Part shown: piece after piece, positions 41,202 through 46,483 of the stretch
How the letters are laid out: each line of letters begins with the position of its first letter
Numbering within the stretch: the stretch's first letter is position 1
Assembly (NCBI RefSeq): GCF_000502875.1
Contig: NZ_AYWX01000011.1
Location: 213,522 to 260,004 of the forward strand
From: Mesorhizobium sp. L2C084A000
GTDB lineage: Bacteria > Pseudomonadota > Alphaproteobacteria > Rhizobiales > Rhizobiaceae
Reading direction: 5' to 3'
DNA length: 46,483 nt
Position numbers and translations under genes: made by a program
The notes under the pieces: model-generated
The model's input: only the letters and a program-made list of their open reading frames with translations
Told to the model about the DNA's origin: nothing
The model's database searches: none

Positions 41202-42194
41202 ATGTTGGACGAACGCAACGCATTGGTGGCCGATGTCAGGCGCTTCAATCGCTTCTACACGCGCACCGTCGGCCTTCTCGACGAGACGCTGACACAAAGT
41301 GCATTCACTTTGACCGAGGCGCGCGTGCTGTTCGAACTGGGTCACCGCAGCAACCCGGCTTCCGCCGAAATCGCGGGCGAGCGAGGTTTCCTGGCTGGGG
41401 CTTTTCGGCTGGAGAATGGCCCGGCGGCCTCCGAAATATCAAGACAGTTGCGTGTCGATGCCGCCTATCTGACGCGGATCCTGCGCAAGTTCGCGGGCCA
41501 GGGGCTGACCGAGGCCAGAACGGACCCGGCTGACCGGCGCCGAAGGGTCCTCTCGCTGACCTCACGAGGCGAGGCAGCGCTTGCCAGACTGCAAGCGGCG
41601 GCCGATCGGGACACGGCGCGGCTGATCGAAAGCGTCCCCGACGACAGGTTGCATGAACTGCGCAGCGCCTTGCGCAAGGCGGGGGAATTGCTGGGCGACC
41701 CCACCCGTGAAAGCAGCGAGGTGACGTTGCGGCCGCATCGCGTCGGCGATGTCGGCTGGGTCGTGCAGCGCCAGGCCCAACTCTATGCCGAGGAATATGG
41801 CTGGACGATCGAGTTCGAGGCCATGCTCGCCGAGATCGGCGCCGATTTCATTCGCAATTTCGTGCCCGGCCGCGATTTCTGCTGGATCGCCGAGCGCGGT
41901 GGTCAGCCGGTCGGCGCGGTGTTCCTTGTTCATCAGGACGACAAGGTGGCCAAGCTGAGAATGCTGCATGTCGAGGCGTCGGCGCGCGGCCTCGGCATCG
42001 GCAAACGACTGGTCGCGGAATGCGTGAACCGGGCTCGAGCTTGCGGCTACACCAAGCTGGTGCTGTGGACCAACGACATCCTCGTTGCGGCGCGTGCAAT
42101 CTACGAACGTGCCGGCTTCACGCTGGTCTCGCAGGAGCACCACCACAGCTTCGGCAAGGATCTGACCGGCCAGACCTGGGAAATGGATTTGTAG
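41202..42194 (+). CDS. MarR-GNAT fusion: regulator with acetyltransferase domain
   Basis: 330 residues from ATG 41202 (GGGAG about 12 bases upstream). The N-terminal winged-helix MarR domain (about residues 5-165: VADVRRFNRFYTRTVGLLDE, TLTEARVLFELGHR, DAAYLTRILRKFAGQGL, DRRRRVLSLTSRGEAAL) is fused to a C-terminal GNAT acetyltransferase (about residues 175-320) with the acetyl-CoA loop ARGLGIGKRLVAE and YERAGFTL. Such fusions are common in Rhizobiales; small-molecule substrates are unknown. Odd feature: an extra segment of about 22 residues (50-72, SNPASAEIAGERGFLAGAFR and more) interrupts the helix-turn-helix and looks like a diverged partial repeat of the following GPAASEISRQL. Confidence 0.88.
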   Translation: MLDERNALVADVRRFNRFYTRTVGLLDETLTQSAFTLTEARVLFELGHRSNPASAEIAGERGFLAGAFRLENGPAASEISRQLRVDAAYLTRILRKFAGQGLTEARTDPADRRRRVLSLTSRGEAALARLQAAADRDTARLIESVPDDRLHELRSALRKAGELLGDPTRESSEVTLRPHRVGDVGWVVQRQAQLYAEEYGWTIEFEAMLAEIGADFIRNFVPGRDFCWIAERGGQPVGAVFLVHQDDKVAKLRMLHVEASARGLGIGKRLVAECVNRARACGYTKLVLWTNDILVAARAIYERAGFTLVSQEHHHSFGKDLTGQTWEMDL

Positions 42195-42230
42195 GCAGCT
42201 TTTGCTGCTGGGCTGCTTGCAGACGCGATT

Positions 42231-43343
42231 CTAGTTCCCCCGCGCCGTTGCCAGCGCGCCAGGCAACTCCTCGGCAAGAATATCGAGTTCGTGATCGAGA
42301 CCGACGCTGACGCGGATACAGCGGTCGAGCCGTGGCACCATCGGTTTGCGGATGAACACGTCGCGCGACAGCAGGCCTTGCAGAACTTTCAGCGCGAAGG
42401 CGCCATCGCCGCAGCAATCGATGGTGACGAAATTGGTCGCCGACGCCAGTGGCTTCAACCCGTTCGCTTCGGCAATGCCGGCGATGCGTCGGCGGCCGGC
42501 CGCGACCCGCGCCACCACGCTTCTGAGATAGTCCTGATCGGCGAGCGCCTCGACGCCGGCGATCTGCGCCATGCGGCTGACGCCATAATGGTTGCGGATC
42601 TTCTCGAAGTCGCGGATCACCTGAGCCTCGGCGATCGCATAGCCGCAACGTATGCCCGCCAGCCCGTAAGCCTTCGAGAAGGTGCGCATGCGGATGACGT
42701 TTGGCCTGGAGGTATCGATCGGCGGCAGCGCCGAGGCCGGTCCGAGTTCGCCATAGGCCTCGTCGAGCACCAGCATGGTGGTTTGCGGCAGCGCCTCGAT
42801 GAAGCGGATGATCTCGCTCGCCTCCCACCAGCTGCCCATCGGATTGTCGGGGTTGGAGAGATAGACCAGCGGGGCCCTGTCCTTGCGCACCGCCGCCAGC
42901 AGGCCATCCAGGCTTTCTCTGTCGTTCTCGTAAGGGACTGTCACCAGCCGCCCGCCGACACCGGCAATGTGGAAGTTGAAGGTCGGATAAGCGCCGAGCG
43001 ACGTGACCACAGCATCGCCGGGCGCGACATACATGCGTGCCACCAGGCTGAGCAGGCCATCTATGCCTTCGCCGACAACGACGTTCTCGGCCTTTACGCC
43101 GTGATGCGCGGCCACCGCCGCCTTCAGATCGTGATTGTCGGGATCGCAATACATCCACATGTCGCCGGCGATCTCGGCCATGCGGGCGATGACGCGCGGC
43201 GAGGGACCAAAACTGCTCTCATTGGCGCCAACGCGGGCGCGAAAAGCGCGGCCACTCTCGCGCTCCTGCGCTTCGGGGCCGACAAACGGCACCGTCGAGG
43301 GAAGCGCTGCGATGAGCGGCATGAGGGGAGGGCGCTGGTGCAT
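42231..43343 (-). CDS. PLP-dependent aminotransferase, HisC-like
   Basis: 370 residues of fold-type I, class I/II aminotransferase. Visible features: LGANES-like start (VGANESSFGPSPRV), VVVGEGIDGLL, VYLSNPDNPMGSWW, LVLDEAYGE with cofactor Asp194, and TFSKAYGLAGIRCGY with PLP Lys224, then CIRVSVGLDHELD at the end. This is histidinol-phosphate-aminotransferase-like, but many paralogues exist in rhizobia and no his genes lie nearby, so the substrate is open. It is divergent from the TPR-sulfotransferase gene, with about 117 bases between them. Confidence 0.87.
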   Translation of the reverse strand: MHQRPPLMPLIAALPSTVPFVGPEAQERESGRAFRARVGANESSFGPSPRVIARMAEIAGDMWMYCDPDNHDLKAAVAAHHGVKAENVVVGEGIDGLLSLVARMYVAPGDAVVTSLGAYPTFNFHIAGVGGRLVTVPYENDRESLDGLLAAVRKDRAPLVYLSNPDNPMGSWWEASEIIRFIEALPQTTMLVLDEAYGELGPASALPPIDTSRPNVIRMRTFSKAYGLAGIRCGYAIAEAQVIRDFEKIRNHYGVSRMAQIAGVEALADQDYLRSVVARVAAGRRRIAGIAEANGLKPLASATNFVTIDCCGDGAFALKVLQGLLSRDVFIRKPMVPRLDRCIRVSVGLDHELDILAEELPGALATARGN

Positions 43344-43460
43344 GGTGGAAGCTCGCTTGAAAGGGCCTTCTTGCTAGCGCGCCGGATGGGTCGGTGCAAG
43401 TTGCCGCTGGGCAGATCCGTAGCGCTGGATTCTTTCGTCCCTTTTTGCTAGCGACACGCA

Positions 43461-45119
43461 ATGAACAATCGTCTGCCGCCTGCCTGGTCCAAGCACATCA
43501 AGCCCGGTCCCGCGCCGAAACCGCAAGCCAATTTGCCGGTGGCAAATTCGCCTTCACATGCGCAGGTCGATGAAGCGCTGCTGAAACAGGCATACGCTTT
43601 CCAGCAGGCAAAACGGCTCAACGAGGCTCAAGACCTGTGCCTTCGAGTTCTGTCGCGCACGCCAAATCATCCGCTCGCTCTGTATATCCTGGGGACCATT
43701 TGCCTCGGCTACGACGATGAGGCGGCTTTGCGATATTTCGCCAGGGCCGTCGGTGAGGAACCGAAAAACCCTTACTACCACCTCAGCCTGGGCGAGGCCT
43801 ATGTGAAGGTCGGGGAATATTCGTCGGCAATCAAGCATATGCTGCACGCGCTGCAGTTGAAGCCGGATCTGGTCGATGCGCTTTGCGCATTGGGGCGCGC
43901 TTACAATGAATTTGGCAAACCCGACATGGCTTTGCCGGTCTACGAGAAGGCGCTGAAGATCAACCGCCATCACCCTAAGGTGCTGGTCGGACTGGCCAGC
44001 GCGCTAACCAGCCTGGGGCGCATGGACAGCGCCTCCGCCCACTTGAAGGAAACAATCAAGCGTCGCGTCGCGGTTCCCGCTGCTTACAACGATCTTGTAC
44101 AGACACAGAAGTTCACCGAAGAGCCGGTGGAACTCCAATCCATCCTTCTTGAACTTCGCAATCCCAAGCTTGATTCAGACGGCGCTCAGAAGCTTCATTT
44201 CGCTGCCGGTAAGGTGCTGAATGACCTCAAGCGCTATGAAGAAGCGTTCGATCATTTCAACGAGGCGAAAAAGGCTTCCGGCTACAAGTTCCACATCGAA
44301 CTGTACCGTCGCTGGGTCGATTCGATGATTGAGACCTTCACGCCGGATATGTTGGCCGCCAAGGCAGGGTATGGAAATTCTTCGGACGCGCCGGTGTTCG
44401 TGGTTGGCATGCCGCGCTCGGGGACAACGCTCACGGAACAGATCTGCGGCAGCCATCCCGATGTTCATGGGGCAGGGGAACTCAGCAAACTTCGGCGAGT
44501 TGCGAATGCGATTGGCCTCAAAACGTCATCGGCTGGAGATCTGAGCCGGCCGATCATGTCGATCACGGCGGACCTCTCCAGAACACTGGCCGAAGAGCAT
44601 CTGTCCTATCTGAGGGAACGAGCGCCTGCCGCACTTCGGGTGGTGGACAAGACGCCGCACAATTTTGAGCTGATCGGACTTATTGGTCTTCTTTTTCCTG
44701 GCGCGCGCATCATTCATTGCCGCCGTGACGCCATCGACAATTGCGTGTCTTGTTTTGTCCAGAACTTCAGCGAGGGGCACAGCTACAATAGCGATCTGAG
44801 AACACTGGGCCTCTATTATCGCGAATATGACCGCCTGATGCGGCATTGGGATAAGATTTTTCCAGGCCTGATTTTCGAAAACCGCTACGAAACGCTGGTC
44901 GAGGATCAAGAAGCGCAGTCACGCCGCCTCATAGATTACCTTGGTTTGCCCTGGGATGACGCCTGCCTGCGTTTTTTCGACAGGGATGGTTCGGTCAACA
45001 CACCCAGCCGCTGGCAGGTCCGCCAACCGATCTACAAATCGTCGGTCAAGCGCTGGAAGAATTATGAAAACGAAATTCAGACGCTGATTGATGCGTTGGG
45101 CGATCTAGCGGACAAATAG
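43461..45119 (+). CDS. TPR-domain sulfotransferase
   Basis: 552 residues. The N-terminal half (about residues 30-205) is a series of tetratricopeptide repeats (AYFQQAKRLNEA-type helices, YYHLSLGEAYVKVGEYSSAI, ALCALGRAYNEFGKPDMALP, VLVGLASALTSLGRMDSA). The C-terminal half is a sulfotransferase domain: the PAPS 5'-phosphosulfate loop GMPRSGTTLTEQ starts at Gly316, followed by GSHPDVHGAGEL, a KTPHNF strand and the 3'-phosphate segment PGARIIHCRRDAIDNCVSCF. It likely transfers sulfate to a glycan or protein; the acceptor is unknown. No signal peptide is seen. Codon use is somewhat AT-richer than in neighbours. It is divergent from the aminotransferase and convergent with the porin. Confidence 0.9.
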   Translation: MNNRLPPAWSKHIKPGPAPKPQANLPVANSPSHAQVDEALLKQAYAFQQAKRLNEAQDLCLRVLSRTPNHPLALYILGTICLGYDDEAALRYFARAVGEEPKNPYYHLSLGEAYVKVGEYSSAIKHMLHALQLKPDLVDALCALGRAYNEFGKPDMALPVYEKALKINRHHPKVLVGLASALTSLGRMDSASAHLKETIKRRVAVPAAYNDLVQTQKFTEEPVELQSILLELRNPKLDSDGAQKLHFAAGKVLNDLKRYEEAFDHFNEAKKASGYKFHIELYRRWVDSMIETFTPDMLAAKAGYGNSSDAPVFVVGMPRSGTTLTEQICGSHPDVHGAGELSKLRRVANAIGLKTSSAGDLSRPIMSITADLSRTLAEEHLSYLRERAPAALRVVDKTPHNFELIGLIGLLFPGARIIHCRRDAIDNCVSCFVQNFSEGHSYNSDLRTLGLYYREYDRLMRHWDKIFPGLIFENRYETLVEDQEAQSRRLIDYLGLPWDDACLRFFDRDGSVNTPSRWQVRQPIYKSSVKRWKNYENEIQTLIDALGDLADK

Positions 45120-45226
45120 TCCAATCCGTAATTTGCCGACGAGCTTTGCGGGTGCATGCAATGCGTCCGAGACTTTCGCTGTTAATACCGAATCAGCACC
45201 GCATCCGATGGTCGTACAACGTCCTG

Positions 45227-45255
45227 AAAAAACCCGGCGGTTGCCCGCCAGGTTT
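45227..45255 (-). terminator. Rho-independent terminator of the porin gene
   Basis: On the minus strand the arms AAACCTGGCGG and CCGCCGGGTTT pair around a 4-base loop with one mismatch and are followed by T6. It lies about 24 bases after the porin stop and ends the convergent pair with the sulfotransferase gene. Confidence 0.85.
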
Positions 45256-45278
45256 CGATTTCGACAAGTCGAAATGTA

Positions 45279-46466
45279 TTAGAACGAGCGCTGGAAGCGG
45301 AGCAGGCCGCCGACGCTGTTCTTCTTGTCGGCCGGAGTCCAGGCGACGTTATCCGTGCTGCCCTCATCGAACTTGCCGGCGTGAAGATAGTCAACTTCGG
45401 CCGTGACGGTGAAGCCGGGGACGATGTCATAGGCAACGTTCGCTGCGACGCCGACGTTCTTCCAGTCATCAGCAGACGCCTGAAGGTTGAACGAGGTCTT
45501 CTCGTTGAACTTGTAGGTGCCACCGCCCCAAACTGCCCAGTTGCCGCCCCACTGCTTGTAGAAGCCTCGACCGCCCGCGGGCTGATCGTAGGTCGGGTCG
45601 TTGAGGTTATCGTCGGTGCCATAGCCACCAATGATGAACAACGACAACTCGTTGGAAACGTTCACATCCAAGCGAACCTTGCCAGCGACTTCTTCGTAGT
45701 TGCTGTCATACGCAACGACACCGGTGATCGCGCCCCAGCCCTGGGTCCACTTCACGCCGCCGACGACATGGGGAACATAGCTGTCGATCGTGCCAACGCC
45801 ATACTTGCCGTTGCCGAGATCGTCGACAGAGCCAGCGCCCGAGCCTTCTTCGAGCGAGAGCACGGCCGAGAAACCATTGCCTGCGTCGAAATAGTACTGG
45901 ACGACGTTGGTGTCGAAGTCGCCGTAGGGAACCAGCGTATCCTGGATGACGTTGCCGGCGTAGCCGATGAACGTATCGAAGGCCGATTCGTCTTTACCGA
46001 CGCGCAGACCGCCGAGTTGGATCCAGGCGAAGTTCAGCGATACGTCCTTGTTGTGCGCATCGTTCGGGCCAAAGTCGGGATCACCGTTGCTGTTGCCGAA
46101 ATTGAAGCGGGTCTCGGTGTAGGTCTTCAAGGTACCGAGCTCGGTCTCCTGGCCGGTCCAGGTTTTGAGCGTGAAGCGGGTGTTCTTGTACCAGGCTCCC
46201 TGGTTCTTGCCGTCCTGCACGTCGTTGCTGCGAGCACCATCGAACGAGCCGACGTCGCCGGCGCCGATGTCATAACGGACATAGCCGCCGATGCGCAGGC
46301 AGGTTTCGGTGCCGGGGATGTAGAAGTAGCCAGCGCCGTAGACGTCGCAAATCTTGACGTATTCAGCGGGTTCCGGCTCGGCGACGACGACGGCGTCGGC
46401 GGCGCGCGCACCGGAAACTGCGATCAGGGCCGCAGCGGAGCCGAGGAGAAGGCTCTTGATGTTCAT
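45279..46466 (-). CDS. Outer-membrane porin, RopA/Omp2b family
   Basis: A general diffusion porin of the alphaproteobacterial family. ATG 46466 follows a perfect GGAGG (46478-46474) at 7 bases. The 395-residue protein has a signal peptide (MNIKSLLLGSAAALIAVSGA, cleavage after ARA, residue 22), the family-typical mature start ADAVVVAEPEPAEYVKICDVY, the motif CLRIGGYVRYDIG with a conserved cysteine pair, beta-strand repeats rich in Gly/Tyr/Asp, and a C-terminal strand ending in Phe (LLRFQRSF), the BAM recognition signal. The strong ribosome-binding site and strong terminator fit high expression. The promoter lies beyond the window end. Confidence 0.95.
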   Translation of the reverse strand: MNIKSLLLGSAAALIAVSGARAADAVVVAEPEPAEYVKICDVYGAGYFYIPGTETCLRIGGYVRYDIGAGDVGSFDGARSNDVQDGKNQGAWYKNTRFTLKTWTGQETELGTLKTYTETRFNFGNSNGDPDFGPNDAHNKDVSLNFAWIQLGGLRVGKDESAFDTFIGYAGNVIQDTLVPYGDFDTNVVQYYFDAGNGFSAVLSLEEGSGAGSVDDLGNGKYGVGTIDSYVPHVVGGVKWTQGWGAITGVVAYDSNYEEVAGKVRLDVNVSNELSLFIIGGYGTDDNLNDPTYDQPAGGRGFYKQWGGNWAVWGGGTYKFNEKTSFNLQASADDWKNVGVAANVAYDIVPGFTVTAEVDYLHAGKFDEGSTDNVAWTPADKKNSVGGLLRFQRSF

Positions 46467-46483
46467 TTTCTGACCTCCAGTCA

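Noticed and set aside
1..46483. tRNA, rRNA, CRISPR arrays, complete insertion sequences, replication origin
   Set aside because: I looked on both strands for cloverleaf/CCA ends, regularly spaced repeats and transposase or integrase motifs and found none; covariance-model searches would be needed to exclude small RNAs.

Overview
The window is high-GC alphaproteobacterial DNA, most likely from the chromosome of a Mesorhizobium-like member of the Rhizobiales. I base this on the gene block cycHJKL(ccmIEFH)-degP-response regulator-histidine kinase-glnE-PAS kinase-pepN (I recall the same order from Sinorhizobium meliloti), a RopA/Omp2b-type porin, a methylcrotonyl-CoA carboxylase/isovaleryl-CoA dehydrogenase operon, and dispersed GC-rich palindromic repeats. 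No rRNA, tRNA, CRISPR array or complete insertion sequence was seen.

Region 1 (1-18.8 kb) is housekeeping. It holds the 3' end of a sensor kinase (probably FeuQ-like), a small outer-membrane lipoprotein, the cytochrome c maturation operon ccmI-ccmE-ccmF-ccmH, the periplasmic protease DegP, a two-component pair, the glutamine synthetase adenylyltransferase GlnE, a PleC/DivJ-type PAS kinase and aminopeptidase PepN. Two toxin-antitoxin modules sit in the joints of this block. An intact-looking RHH/ParE module lies between ccmH and degP. A Phd-type antitoxin with a twice-frameshifted PemK-like toxin lies between glnE and the PAS kinase. The PAS kinase has a CtrA-like box and three GANTC sites upstream, as expected for a cell-cycle gene.

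Region 2 (18.9-31 kb) holds a form-II molybdenum hydroxylase large subunit without its partner subunits, translationally coupled to an EamA/DMT transporter. It then has an XRE-MmyB-like regulator, a family-4-like uracil-DNA glycosylase that has lost two iron-sulfur cysteines, a secreted protein of unknown function, ETF-ubiquinone oxidoreductase, a DUF922 putative protease, a membrane-anchored endonuclease/exonuclease/phosphatase-fold protein and AMP nucleosidase. Between the glycosylase and the secreted protein lies a roughly 1 kb foreign segment. It is bounded by 71-bp direct repeats and carries an AT-rich orphan gene and a decayed fragment that resembles type II secretion gspK. The repeats are copies of the 3' end of the secreted-protein gene. 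The outer copy still reads in frame to an ATGA overlap with the glycosylase start, which suggests the insertion broke an ancestral coupled gene pair.

Region 3 (31-41 kb) has small secreted proteins, a Sel1-like protein and a branched-chain amino-acid-type periplasmic binding protein. It also holds a leucine-degradation operon on the minus strand: TetR regulator, ivd, mccB, mccA. Between mccB and mccA lie a small secreted protein gene and a palindromic repeat of about 155 bp.

Region 4 (41-46.5 kb) holds acylphosphatase, a MarR-GNAT fusion with an unusual insert in its DNA-binding domain, a HisC-like aminotransferase, a TPR-sulfotransferase and a porin.

All function calls come from reading translated sequence and from family knowledge. 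No database search was run.
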